From: Malaya genurostris
Taxonomy: Eukaryota; Arthropoda; Insecta; Diptera; Culicidae
DNA: 64,000 nt
Reading direction: 5' to 3'
Assembly (NCBI RefSeq): GCF_030247185.1
Contig: NC_080572.1
Location: forward strand, 90,013,435 to 90,077,434
The position numbers were made by a program, and so were the translations under genes. Below the pieces are notes generated by a model. It worked only from the letters and a program-made list of their open reading frames with translations. It did not search any database and was not told the DNA's origin. Each line of letters begins with the position of its first letter. Position 1 is the first letter of the stretch. Positions 11,555-23,499 of this stretch are shown here, piece after piece.

Positions 11555-11905
11555 CGAGACGCTTTCACTCTGACAGCAAACTTAGGTTGCTGTTAGAGTG
11601 CACGCGATTTGCGAAGCGAAGCGTTTTGATGCGATGAACTGATATCGCATCGCGTTCAATGCGACATGTTTGCTTTGATTGAATGTAACAAGCTCACTTA
11701 CGCATCTTGACACTTCGCATGACGCTTGCACTCTTCCAGCAATCTTAGATTGCTGCCAGAGTGCAAGCGTCACTCGAATCGTCGAGGCGCGCGTGCGAGC
11801 TAGTTGCATTTGATCAAAGCAAACCTGTCAGAGTGAATGCGGTGCGAAAACAGTACATCGCATTCGCTTCGCTCCGCGTTCCACGCTCACTCTGACACCA
11901 ACCTT
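11555..11905. repeat. Cluster of nested palindromes (CTCTGACAGCAA family)
   Basis: Several hairpins lie side by side. One is CACTCTGACAGCAAAC/AGGTTGCTGTTAGAGTG at 11572-11606. Another is GACGCTTGCACTC..CAGCAATCT / AGATTGCTG..GAGTGCAAGCGTC at 11720-11775. Related arms sit at 11818-11835 and 11888-11918. GCGAAGCGAAGCG and CGCATCGCG motifs raise the local GC content. No open frame of note. It looks like a foldback or MITE cluster with multiple truncated copies. Confidence 0.7.
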
Positions 11906-12579
11906 AGACTGCTGCCATTTGACGTACCGGAACTTTTGGCGGGAATCTATATTTTCAGCAAGTTTAATTAATCATGCAAAAATCGCCATACTCGAGAGCA
12001 TGATTATACTTAACACACAGATAACTGTGGAAGAAGTCCAGTGCTCAACCTGAGCGTTTAGAAAGTAAGCACTGCACAAAAATTAGGCTATAGAGGTAGT
12101 ACGTGTAACCTAGCCAAAACTTAAGGACACTTGCCTACCAAAATGTAATACTTGCGGGTATGTTTCTTCTTCTTCTTTGATTTTTGTACGTTTTCGTACT
12201 TACTCTAATTGTTCATCAATGGAAATTTAGGTGATAAAACCCCTTCAAATATCCAATCCAAATAACAATCATTTTTGGATGCATAAAGCCATAAAATTAT
12301 TTACTATCCGTCATAAAGTTATTTACTATCTGGGCACACTGTTTATTATACTGGAGCCGTATTTGTAATGTTTTGATAGTAACTTTCTTTGTTTCTTAAA
12401 TATTGCTTCTTTCAACGCTTTCGTCACGAGTATCGAGTATCGAGTAGAATTAGTTTTGTGGCGCATGATGAAGCGATGTTTGGGAGCTGAGTGAATCACG
12501 TTTTTCAATACTGTTGCATGTAATCGTTTCTAAACACCTTAAACACTGTGCACAGCACTTTTTTTATGACTTACAATTT
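11906..12579. other. No recognised gene
   Basis: AT-rich; I see nothing conserved. It leads into a dispersed repeat copy at about 12580. Confidence 0.5.
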
Positions 12580-13395
12580 TAGCATGGTTGAACCGATTTC
12601 CTTCATCTAAGATTAAATTAATGGTCCTAAGATCCCATAAAAGCTTACTGTTTTTTAATCAGATCCGATTTCCGGCTCAGGAGATACAAAGTGATTAGTG
12701 TAACAATGTCAATTTATAAAAAAATCGAATTTGCAGATTTCGATAGTCGATGACCAAACTAACTTATTTCTGTTTAACCGGTATTCGGCTTTCGATCCCG
12801 GAAGGTACCCAAACATTTTATCTGGAACGCACTACGATTTATCATAAATGGCCTAACTGATTTTTAAAAATTTCGAATGAAATGGTTTACAATCTCTTAG
12901 GTGAATTTAGCTGACTTCGGTTTCGCCGATTTCCGGATTCCGGTTCCGAAAGTATCGGGAATAGAGGAGCTCAATCGTTTTCTCAAGGAAGATCAAAACG
13001 AATTTTTTAAACAAAATTTCAAATTAAAAGACTTATGGCCCCATACAAAATTAAGGAATTTTATCCGATTCGGGGATTACAGGGCGATGAGTTTTTAATA
13101 TTCAAACCTTCATAGAAGATGACGATACCAAAAATTTCCAAAGTTAGACTCAAAACTATTTCAATTTATTCGGCACGTTAATTCATGGCCATACGAACCG
13201 TTTTGAGTTATGCTGGTCCCTAAACATCGGTTTCGGAAGTACCGTAAATAATTACCAAAAACTCTAAAATGGAACTCACTTCGATATCATATGGAATGCA
13301 CGTTTAGATTCAAAGGAATAATTTAATGATTTCATACAATTACTTTGAATTTTCAAACTGTCATTTAAAACGACGGTTACTAAAATAATTTCATA
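12580..13395 (+). repeat. Dispersed repeat family, long copy
   Basis: It parallels 1000-1880 module by module: TCAGATCCGATTTCCGGCTC, GATACAAAGTGATTAGTG, GATAGTCGATGACCAAAC, then AGAAGATGACGATACC and GGCCATACGAACCGTTTTGAG, ending AAACGACGGTTACTAA. The short open frames in it are incidental. Confidence 0.65.
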
Positions 13396-14742
13396 AAAAC
13401 TACAAACTCCTAAGAATGTGTATGCAAAAGACACATGCAGACATTGATGAAAAAGATTAGGTACGTTTTTACCGATAAACTCACAAAAAAAAGTTTTTCA
13501 TCGGGCAGGGTAATTGCAGCTGTGGACAAAAACACAGGTTTTCGTAACAAACAAGACTATGGACTCCCAAATGTTCTAGCGGAGGTGCCCGAAAAAGCGT
13601 ATTCTTCCGTACGTTAACACTCACATTAGACCTATAAAGATTTGGTCTGATTTGTCGAGTAGATATTATTCTATACTGAATACTAGAATATCAAATAACT
13701 AAAAAACTCGCCTTCCATAAATATTTTGTTCTTGCTTTAACAGTATGATATGGCAATGCAATGGCAGAATATGTTTTTTTTGTTGCTATTTTGGATTGGA
13801 TTGGAATACTCATGCAAACTTTGTTATTGTATTTTAACTCTTATTTCAAACAAAATAGTGATAATTTCTTATTTCAAACCAATAATGTTATTTTTTTGGT
13901 TTTGATAATAAAATTTGTTATTTTTTTTTTGTAAATCACTTCTACCCGGAGCAGTGCTAGAGTCGTAATGAGGAAACGGGGTGGATTTCTAAGAAAAGCA
14001 TATCAATTTTGCCACTGAGGTTTACCAACGGAGTAACCAAAATAAAATGAATGGTTAATGATTCTTGAAGAAGAGTATAATAATACATCAAAACCAAATG
14101 GGAATAGTTTTTTCGCATTTCCATTTGAGGGCAACAAATGGCGTTCCTTTTGAGTTTATCTAAGTATACTCAAACCCATTGTAGCTATCATTTAACTCAT
14201 ATTAATAAGATATCCAGCTCTCACATTTAACGAACAAATCATTGGCAACATCTTTCTCACCGAGCATGGCGTCTTCAAGCGAATCCGCATCGAATCTCAT
14301 ACATAGAAGTAGGGGAGAGAAATTTCAAATTCGTGCGCGTCAAAATAGCAGCACAGCACAATTGACATGATATGTTGAATGTGATGCCGTGCGATGGCGT
14401 TGCTGGACTGAAGATAAATTTCGCTCCAAGCTGACAGGGTCTGCTTGCACGCTAACTCAATCCTATCGTTATTTGAAACGTCAATGTCAATCGAGTTGAT
14501 CGAACGAACTGACGAGTGAGAATAGATTACTCAGCCCATCAGAGATGTAATATCACTCCCGAGAGAAAAAATCAAACGGGTGAGCACATCCTCTGGAGTT
14601 AATGCGGTAGTAGGGAAATTCCGGTAAAAGATCTCTGTGGTCTATAAGAGACATTTGTAATCGTTAGAAAACAAATTAGAACATTTTACAAAATTGAAAT
14701 GAACAATTCAGTAAATGACAGTAGTGAGCATCTAATCTCCAC
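13396..14742. other. No recognised gene
   Basis: Contains poly-T runs (about 13890-13932) and unassigned DNA. No exon with credible splice sites or protein similarity was recognised. Confidence 0.45.
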
Positions 14743-14911
14743 CACGGATACAAATCCATTGTCGGTACCATGATTAAGAAATCATGAAAATCCATCCTAT
14801 TACTGATCATTTTGTTCATAATAAATTATGAAAATGCTGAAACGTGAGAAGACATGTTTCATGATTTTCATAATTTCTTAATCATGCTACCGGCAATGGA
14901 GTTTTATCCGG
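14743..14911. mobile_element. CACGGATA-family MITE, copy 1
   Basis: The left end is CACGGATACAAATCCATTG with TCGGTACCATGATTAAGAA. The right end mirrors it with TTCTTAATCATGCTACCGGC, AATGGAGTTTTATCCGGG. The arms are about 45 bp with an AT-rich loop. Sister copies are at 40769-40986 and 44345-44576. Confidence 0.8.
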
Positions 14912-17900
14912 GAACATATAGCAAACTTTAACTTTACTATATTTTAAAATCACTTTACTTCCTGTAATATAACATGTACAACGAAAAATCGGATTTTCAT
15001 TCAGTATTTGAAACGTAAGGTATACTGTCCGGGTCTGATGAAGAATATTATATAATTTGACTTAGCACTGAAAACAATGACAGCCTAAATGTTGAGCTTT
15101 TTTGTTTTTATTCGATTTTGGCACGGAAAAAAGCTGAAGCTAAGAATCTTTCTCGAATTATAAGAATAACCAGAAAAAACGAGAACCAACATTCTTAATT
15201 CGATTGCTCAATCTCACTAGTGATCGTCGGTGGCACATGGAACCGTAATTAATCAATTTACATGCATTACCACGCGAATTTCTCGCTATACACAATCCCA
15301 GACTAGCTTGGCTGGAAGTTTACCAAAAAAATCAACTGTAGAAGTTTGCCCAAAAGAAACCAACTAATTTACGATTCAGAATTCGTACTTGTTCTAAATC
15401 AAACAAAAGTCCCTTCCCAGAAACGACTTCCTTTGTTCCTGACGTCAGATGACTGATTAAAACCCAACGCAAGCCGGTGTCCGATTCAATCCAACAAGGT
15501 AGAACGCTGGACCCATGTCCGGGTTGGGAAGCCGGCATTTGCCATGACTTTGGACACCGTTTTGTGCAGGAAAGACCGCATGTGAATGCGCTGTTTCCAG
15601 TCGATACCAGAGTCTAATCGTAACTCCGACAGTTCGAAGTTCGATCAGAGGTTTGTGATCAAAATTTTGCCAAGCCCGAAAAGATAGTACGGAAACGATT
15701 ATACATATATATGTAACTACCGAGGTAACCAAACTGGTAGCCCAAAATGGAGAAAAGAATACATCGAGTGACCGAAGAACATAAGAAATTTGGGGAGTTT
15801 TGGCGTTGTACGTTAAAGCCGAAACTGATTGAATTGCAAATTCGGTGACTTAATCAAATGTGCCCGTACTACATGGCTGACTAACCAATCAGAAATAAAT
15901 CACAACTGATGACGCTACTGTGTGACGACAATCAGCAGACATTGTGACTTCAACTATACCCAACGTTTTTCTCTAGTTCAATTCTGGCATTTGGAACAGA
16001 GGTTCGTGGCAGCTGACTTTCAGAATCGATTTTGTAACTAATGCACCGAGAACCAAGTATCTGATACCGTTAGACTTCATTGCATAGGCTATACTCGGTG
16101 ATTCATCAAAAGATGAATCACCGACCGTTTTCGATTTGTAATCAAATATTTCTTTACTGCCGTGAAATATCAAACCACTTCCAGGTCGACCGGAACTGTG
16201 CTGTGGGGACTTGATTATAATGATGATGATGTTGATTATAATGATAGTGATGAATCTAGCGTGATTCTAATGCGATAGAACATGAAGGCCATTACCCATG
16301 AGAAAACATATTTTACGATGGGCCCTTACAATCAGGTTTGATAGTTTAGATACTAATCTCATATATATTCATATATTCGAACCTCGATCTGGAAGGACTG
16401 ATACTAATCTTCACAACATTTGCTCTGCGAAGTCTATCGACGGGGTTTACTATTTCTAAACGCTTGCTTTTACCAATTCCTGGTGTTTTCGGTGATTGTT
16501 TAAATTTGTTAGCTACCTTTATATCAGAGGTGGAAATAAGCCCATTTTGCGCACGATAATGTGAATCAAGATTTCTGATTGTGAATCAAAAAACCGAACA
16601 CCGTGAATTAAACAATTGGCTAACAAAACTAAAATTGAGATTATTTTTTTAAATTGTGGGAATTGTATATTACACAGAGCAATAGCAGACCTTATGCGCT
16701 CTTTTTATTGCACTGAGACAAATTTGTTCTCATTCTCAGAAGAAAATCATGCGCAGGCGAAGAGCTGCTCTCACGAAAACTCGTTCGCGCATTTGTGTAC
16801 CGTGGAAGAAATGAATGTACAACGCTTCATTCGCTCTCGGCGCATTTAGCCAATAACAAGGTGCAGGTCAGTTTAATAACATTTATACAATTTTGTAAGA
16901 ATATTAAACCCTACATTTTTGGCAGTGTTTTTTGAAACTTGTTTAATTACTTTGTTTGGCGTACGGCACAATTGTAAATTAGCGGGAAAAAGTATCTATG
17001 AGTATTCAATCATTCTAAAACTTTTTTATCTACTTCTTAAAAATCCTTGTGCGATCTTGTTCAACATCACCATAAGATTTATTTAAAATTGTTTGCGTGG
17101 TCATACATAAAAACTATTCAAATACGATCTAGAATTAAATATAGTAATCTCGTTAGTAACTTCAATTATATTAAACTACTTTTCGAACCTGATAATATCG
17201 ATAATCGGTGTAATTTTTTACACTTGAATGAAATTCCGAAACATATTTTAATAGACGTATATTATCGAACTTAATCGTGAAATATTAAATTATTAAACAA
17301 TAAGATTAAAATGAAAGATTCATCATCAACATCCAGTACACAAAAAATCTTTTGGATTTCAAACAACATGTAGGTTGAATAGTGGGTTGCAAGAGCATAC
17401 GTTTAATCATACAACAAACGACTTTGAACCTGTTAGATAAAATACATAACATTCAAAATGTGGAATAAATCCCGCAGCCGAGGGAAAAACGTAGAAATTT
17501 TCCATGCAAAAATCAACACATTTGCTCTGAAAGTACCGGCTAAGGTTTTATCCGGTTATCCTATTCGAAGTTTTTCCCGGTTGTTGCACTAAAAATGACT
17601 TTAAACGTTTTCTGCTCTGAAAAGTTCTAGTCCGGTTCTGGCACACAACATATCAATTCGGTTTTCGTATTCAAAACTTCGGCGATTTTCACGAACTTAG
17701 ATTCAAAGTTTGGATGGTGCGTTTGAATTTGTTGTAGCAAAATTACTTCTGTGAATGATATTCAAGCTAAATATGGTAGCTGCATAGCACGCACAATGAT
17801 TGGACATGTTTTTCTTATTATTATAATTATTATTCATCGCAACATGCATTAGCTGCTTTTTATGATATTACTCCACTACGACGGTATTGCCGTATAAATT

Positions 17901-18498
17901 TCAAACACATCACGACACATGGAATTTCGATGCGACCCACGAAATAAACTCACCCCACGAGCCCAAAATCATTGATATCGGATAATCCATATCCGATAGA
18001 ATTTAGTGATAATCAGCTTTGACGTTTACGTCACTTATACCATTATATCATTGGAGTGACAGCCATTTGAACTTCAAACCTGTTTGATGAACACAGAGTA
18101 GCATTAGAACGTGCCTAGCTTTGTTGAAATGTTGATTCTGAATCAGACAGTGATACTGATAACGGTGAAGACATTTTTAAATTCTAAGTAAAACCAAAAT
18201 TTATCTTATCAAAACTAATTTGTTTCAAAAATATGTCATATGGAAAGATAATACAGACTATTTTCATTTACTGTGAATCAAAAAATTGGTTTATTTCCAC
18301 CCCTGCTTTATATTATGTTTTTATAAATGCTTACTGATTAAGAGAAAAGAGTATTATTCGATTTCCACCCGAGTTATATGCATTCTTCCTACTTAACTCA
18401 GTAAAGATATGCAAATATGGCAGTCAAGGCCACCGGGAGAGGAGGGGGAAGGGGACTTTTCAGGGGGCCCGGAAATTCGAAGACTCAAAATTGTTTTT
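14912..18498. other. Long stretch without recognised gene
   Basis: AT-rich intergenic DNA. Open frames near 15460-15730 and 16616-16849 are short, lack domain signatures and are not flanked by convincing splice sites. A GAT-rich degenerate tract lies at about 16215-16250. Confidence 0.45.
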
Positions 18499-18540
18499 GC
18501 CTTTCTCATATAGAGAGGATATACAAAAGGGTGGGACAAA
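18499..18540 (+). repeat. Dispersed repeat family, 5' terminus
   Basis: TGCCTTTCTCATATAGAGAGG is the terminal hairpin of the dispersed family, here joined to a different downstream sequence. Confidence 0.55.
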
Positions 18541-18650
18541 ATATGGATTCAGTTCCACTAAACTTTTCGTGTTCCTTTTGGGTCCCATAAACACCATGCA
18601 AAATTTTAGCTTGATCGGAGAAACTATATTTTCGCACTCGAGGTTTAAAG

Positions 18651-19411
18651 TTTGTATGGGATTTAGTATGGAGAAATTCACTTTTTACTAAAAAAAATCG
18701 GCTGGAGATCAACCTATGAAGTCTAAAAATTACTTTCTTTTATTATGCTATAACGGTTGATCTGAGTTGTTCGATATCTTGACGATAGTTACTCAACTTA
18801 GAATGAAGAGCCTTTTTAAATGACAAACCATGCTCCAAACCTTACTGTAAAGACACAAATATTTATGTAAATTATGTTTTTGTTTGCATAAAATAGTATC
18901 GTCTGTATCTTCTAAACTATAAGAGATATAGAGTTTATATATTCGGCAAAGTTATTGGATTTGAGTTTCTCTAAAATATTGTAGAAGACTCCAAAGACTT
19001 ATTTCTTCTAATTAATAAGTTAGACTTTTTTTAGTCTTTCCAGCGAGTTTTAGAACATGGTTTGTCACTTAGAAAAAATACTAGTACTCAAATGAAAAAA
19101 ATTTGTGAAGACATCAAACAACTCAAATCAACCGTTATAACATAATAAAAGAAAGCAAAATCATATTACCACCACTAGCAGCAGTGATGTTAGATATATT
19201 AAGGTATGAGCTATTATTCGGACATTGTGTCGGTTTTCCTTTGATAACTTTTTCTACGTTTGTCGGATTGTTTTGCGGTTTTCAAAGCTTTTCCTCCTCG
19301 ATAAATTTCCTACGAAAATTACACATGCACTGATTTTTAGAGTTTATAAGTTGATCTCCAGCCGTTTTTTTTGTCAAAAGTAAATTTCTCCATACTAAAT
19401 CCCATACAAAC
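18651..19411. mobile_element. Foldback element with ~75-bp terminal inverted repeats
   Basis: The left arm (18651-18725: GTTTGTATGGGATTTAGTAT, GGAGAAATTCAC, CGGCTGGAGATCAAC) is mirrored at 19337-19411. A second arm pair, TTCTTTTATTATGCTATAAC / GGTTGATCTGAGTTGTT, at about 18735-18780 is mirrored at about 19108-19160. A third, CAAACCATG, is at 18828 and 19055. The inverted structure extends over 130 bp per side, with an extra ~180 bp (about 19165-19336) on the right only. No transposase. Confidence 0.8.
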
Positions 19412-19429
19412 TGTGTGTGTGTGTGAAAA

Positions 19430-20060
19430 ATATTGTCACTCACTTTTCTCGGAGATAGCTTAACCGACATTCATAAACTTAGATTCAAATGAAGGGTCTT
19501 ATGGTCCCATACAAAGTTCCTGAATTTCATTTGGATCCGACTTCCGATTCCGGAATTACAGGGTGAATTGCGCCAAAGATGAGAAACTAATGTCACGTAC
19601 TTTTCTCGGAGATGGCTGAATCGATTTCTTTAAATTAGATTCAAATGAAAGGTCTCACGGTCCCATATAAAGTTCCTGAAAATCATTTGAATCCAACTTC
19701 TGGTTCCATAATTACATGATGATATGCACTAAAAATGTGAAATAATGTCACTAACTTTTCTCGAAGACTGCTGAACTGATTTCCACAAACTTAAATTCAA
19801 ATGAAAGGTCTTGGGAATATTCCAATTTTCATTCATTTTCATTGCCAGTATCAAGAATCATGAGCTCCCTTTTTACATATGCTATATTTCTATATTTCTT
19901 TTCTTATATTTCTAGTTTGCAGACCATGAGAGTCTGTAACCAAATAAACCATTGATAATCCCATAAAAGATCTGCTGAATTTTATTCAAATCCGACTACT
20001 GGTACATTTTTTCTAAAATTCAAATCTTCATGGAAATTCGTAAATAAATTTGTAGGTCAT
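19430..20060 (+). repeat. Dispersed repeat family with tandem internal modules
   Basis: The module 'ACTTTTCTCGGAGAT.GCT.AACCGA..TT / AGATTCAAATGAAAGGTCT / TCCGACTTC.G.TTCCGGAATTACAGGGTGA' occurs three times, starting near 19437, 19593 and 19748 (period about 155 bp). Internal amplification of this module explains length differences among family copies. Confidence 0.75.
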
Positions 20061-20067
20061 ATTAGTA

Positions 20068-21349
20068 AGGAGTGTATCGATAAGTAGTTAGCAACATTCA
20101 AACAGTTATTACTCTGAAATGGCTTAATTTTTTGCATCATGTTTTGCGGTGACATGTTTGTTAACATGTCAATAACAGCTCGATTGGCTTCGGTACGGTA
20201 TATCGTTTCAATGATGAGTTGAATTGATCCGGAAACGCGAAAGAAAATTCTGCACACTTGGTGCTCAGAAAGTGGTGTCACGTACAACGAAATTGCAAAA
20301 CGGGTGAAAGTGCACCACACCAGTGTCAAAAATATTATCGAGAAGTTGAAGGAATGAAGGAATTGCCCCGATCCGGTAGGAAAACGGGTCCCAGCCAGCC
20401 CGGCCGGACTTAAAAGTGGTTGAGTACATCAGGAAAAACCCAATCGACGTCGACGCGGGATTTGGCCAAGCAGTTCCACACCAGCATCGGGATGATTTAA
20501 CGGGTCGAAGTTCGGAACTCCCTGAAAACGTACAAGAAACAGAAGGTGCCGAAAAAGTCTCTGGTACAGCAAGTTCAGGCCAAAACAAGAGCGCGAAAAC
20601 TGTATAACCGCATTCTACAGAATAAAGACGGACGCATCCTGATCAACGACGAAACTTACGCCAAGGAAGACTCTCGAGTGCTGTCCGGACCGCAATATCA
20701 TACAAAATCGGTGTACCAGGACCTGAACAACGCTGACACCACGGTGGCGATGGAAAAGTTTGAGCAGAAGGTGTTGGTCTGGCAATTTGTACCTGTGGTT
20801 TGCGGTAGTCGATTTTCTTCACGACGGGCACAATTAACGCCAAGGTGTACGAGGAAGAATGTTTGAAGAAGAGAATGCTGCCACTGTACAGAAAACACAA
20901 GGCTCCCTCTCTTTTCTGATCAGATTTGGCTTCAGCCCACTACGCCAACTCCGTTATACAGGGGTTGTCAAAAAATAATGTACAATTCATGGAAAAGGAC
21001 ATCAACCCACCGAACTGCTCGGATCTTCGGCCAATTGAAAGGTATTGGGCAATTGTCAAGCGGCACTTCCGGAAGGAAGGTACAGTGTCCCAAAACATGC
21101 AGGAGTTAAAAAAACTGGACAGCTGCCACCAGGATAGTCACAAAAGTAACTGTGCAGAATTTAATGAAGAATGTTAAGTCCAAAGTGCGAGCGTTTCACA
21201 GAAACTAGGATTTTCGTCAATATAATCAGTGAAATGCATAAAAATGTAATTTTTCTACAATATATCGAAAACTGATGTCAAAATATGTTTTTTTTTTTTG
21301 CTTTTTTATTCAATAATCAATGTTGCTAACTACTTTTCGATACACTCCT
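20068..21349 (+). mobile_element. ITm/mariner-type DNA transposon, inactive
   Basis: The 1,282-bp unit is bounded by near-identical inverted ends: left AGGAGTGTATCGATAAGTAG + TTAGCAAC, right reverse complement AGGAGTGTATCGAAAAGTAG + TTAGCAAC. It is flanked by TA on both sides, the Tc1/mariner target duplication. It contains a broken transposase in plus orientation. A lone related end lies at about 57150-57183. Confidence 0.93.
20200..21180 (+). pseudogene. Degenerate mariner/ITm transposase
   Basis: Pieces of a DDE transposase appear in order but in different frames. A helix-turn-helix region (IDPETRKKILHTW, NEIAKRVKVHHTSVKNIIEK) lies at about 20225-20355, and VVEYIRKNP at about 20417. A middle part with ILINDETYAKED (the first catalytic Asp of the DDETY motif) lies at about 20637. 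A C-terminal part reads DLASAHYANS then NPPNCSDLRPIERYWAIVK at about 20925-21065, with Asp at the third catalytic position. Frameshifts occur near 20355 and 20480, and a TGA replaces the Trp codon before SDLASAHY. It is therefore non-functional. The DDETY and LRPIERYWAIVK signatures fit mosquito mariner-like DDxD elements; the precise subfamily needs alignment. Confidence 0.9.
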
Positions 21350-21351
21350 TA

Positions 21352-21660
21352 TATGGTTGATTGCGCCGAAATTCCCTATGCCGATATCGAGCTTTCGGTT
21401 CCGGAAGAATCGGCAATAATAGTCAAATGTGATAAAATGAAGCACACTTCACTTTCTCACATTTGGTTGAATAGGTTTTCACTAACTTAAATTCAAATGT
21501 AGAGTATCAATGTAGCAGTATCATGCAACAGAAATCTTCATAACTATTTTATGAACTTTTTTAAATTGTAATATTTCGGGGAATTTCTGCTGTGATATAC
21601 AAGAGAAAATGAAAATGAGAAAGACATCATTATACCACTAGGTGGATTAAACAGGTTTTT
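21352..21660 (+). repeat. Dispersed repeat family, 3' part
   Basis: Continues the copy interrupted by the mariner insertion. It ends with AAAGACATCATTATACCACTAGGTGGATTAAAC-type sequence, whose CCACTAGGTGG palindrome marks the 3' end of the family. The same tail is seen at about 3145-3178 and 24838-24875. Confidence 0.65.
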
Positions 21661-21727
21661 TCATTCTTCATAACAAAACAAAATACCAACAATCGAAACA
21701 AATTTGGCTTGCAAATTATTTTGTTCA

Positions 21728-22530
21728 AGGGGCGAGTAGGGGCTAACACTTTTGAAAACTCATTTATTTTTTTCGTTTTATTTTCTTATAATAAACATTT
21801 GAAGAATATTTTGTGAAATTTTCAGGCCTATCGGAACAAAACTCAGCAAGTTATGGGCCTTTATCTTCGCTTATCTCATACTGCGAAGAAGTAAGAGCTC
21901 GGCACACGGACTCAAGATTTCAGTTTCGATCGACTTAAAAACTCGACAAAACATTCTTCAAATGTTTCAGTATAACAAATTATAAAAGAAAAGGTATATT
22001 GTTTTGAAAATGATAGACCTTAGGGCTCCCTTGAGTAATAAATTGTTTCCATTGATTTTATAGACAAAAAACTTTAAATGCGTTTTTTTTTTGAAAGCAG
22101 GTTTTGAAAGTCCGTGTCCATCGTCATTCAAAAACTACTGTCCCAATTTTTTTCAAATTTTGCACACACATTTTACATGTAAAAAACCAGACCCCAACGT
22201 TTTCCTTTCCGTTGTTTGTTACTTTGGGGAGGTTTAACAGCTACAAAATGGCGGATTTTTTGTGCAAAATCGTTGTTTTAAATTTTAGCAACGACCAAAA
22301 AATTAAAAAATCAAACAGAAACGTTGGTGTCTAGAAAAATATCTACTCTATCTGTGCTGCTTTGATTTGTTGATTTCTGATTAGTCTGCGCTTGGATACA
22401 ATGGACACCTCAAACCATGATTTTTAAGAAGGATTCTCACCTCTTCACCGACTTATTTCCACGAAAAAATTACAAAATGTTGTTCGAACGATGCTTTGTA
22501 TTGTGCGAAGCGTTCGATCATATTTTGTTG
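21728..22530 (+). repeat. Two-copy dispersed element, forward copy
   Basis: From GGGGCGAGTAGGGGCTAA through CGAACGATGCTTTGTATTGTG it is matched, in inverted orientation, by 35165-35765. Matching blocks include ACATTTGAAGAATATTTTGTG, ATGGGCC, AGCTCGGC, AGACCCCAACGTTT / CTGTTTGATTTTTT, CTGATTAGTCTGCGCT, GTGTCCA, TCATGATTTTT and AAAATTACAAAATGTTGTTC. No transposase or known end recognised. Confidence 0.75.
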
Positions 22531-23114
22531 AACGATAGCCATGAAAAAAAATTCGCAATAATTATGTTTTTTTAATCGTTTAGACCCTATCACTGAGTTT
22601 TTCAAAATTGTTCGTTCCATGCAATTCTAAGACTTTTGGCACCAAAAAATTTTTTTCGATTTCGGTGTTTTTTCAAGATCGAAAATGTCATGTCCGCTCA
22701 ATATTTCGACAACTGAAATAAATATTGGAAATGTAGTAGAGATATTATCATACTTTTTTTGCTATAATCCCCATAAATCATCTCCCTAATCGAATACATT
22801 AAGGGGTTACTTACCTGTGAGAGTAGAGAAGCCTATATTTTTCGATTAATCTTGGAAATGTCTCCTAGATTATTTTATTGCGATGAATGTGAAAGCATCA
22901 AATAGTACATACTTTGTATTGTTATATTGTAGTTATGATCATATGTGGAAAATTATAGATTCTACAGCCCCTGCCCCAAAACGATTTTTTTTGCTGTCAT
23001 TTACGGTGAGTACGATATCTAAAAAAAAAGAATCGATTATTTCCAAATTTTGGGGCGACTTTTTTAAATGTTATCGCTAGTTCAAGAACGAAGGATTTCG
23101 GCGATAAGTGAGAA
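22531..23114. other. No recognised gene
   Basis: AT-rich. The block at 22618-22690 resembles 6180-6335. Nothing coding is recognised. Confidence 0.45.
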
Positions 23115-23129
23115 ATGCAAATTCATGAG

Positions 23130-23430
23130 CATTTTTGCTTTTCTCATATAACGAGGTCCGAAGGGGCGACTCATTCGACTCAGCTTGTCGAGATCACAAA
23201 ATGTCTGTGTCTGTATATATGTATACGTGCGTATGTGTGTATGTTACGTTTTTTTTTACACCAACTTTTCTTCGGTATGGCTGGACCGATTTTCACAAAC
23301 TTAGATGAAAGATCTTGCGGTCCCATATAAAAGTCCTGAATTTTGTTTGGATCTGACCTCTGATTCCGGAATTATGGGGTAAAATGTACAACAAAATGAA
23401 TGCATGTGTACTAACTTTTCTCACTCCCCC
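23130..23430 (+). repeat. Dispersed repeat family, copy
   Basis: Landmarks: GCTTTTCTCATATAACGAGG, GACTCAGCTTGTCGAGATC, a GT/GTAT tract, CTTCGGTATGGCTGGACCGA, TCTTGCGGTCCCATATAAAA and TGATTCCGGAATTATGGGGT. Confidence 0.75.
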
Positions 23431-23499
23431 GGCGAATGAACATTAATGGTTAAAACCGGGGTGAAATAAAATAACATTATTAATAATGTTAAAACCGTT

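Noticed and set aside
13435..13617. 60-codon open frame
   Set aside because: Short, without family features, and downstream of a dispersed repeat; chance opening is likely.
15332..15732. Overlapping minus-strand open frames of 68 and 91 codons
   Set aside because: No conserved residues, no credible splice sites and mutual overlap in different frames.
20265..20900. Minus-strand open frames in the mariner element
   Set aside because: They are antisense shadows of the transposase, whose motifs read on the plus strand.
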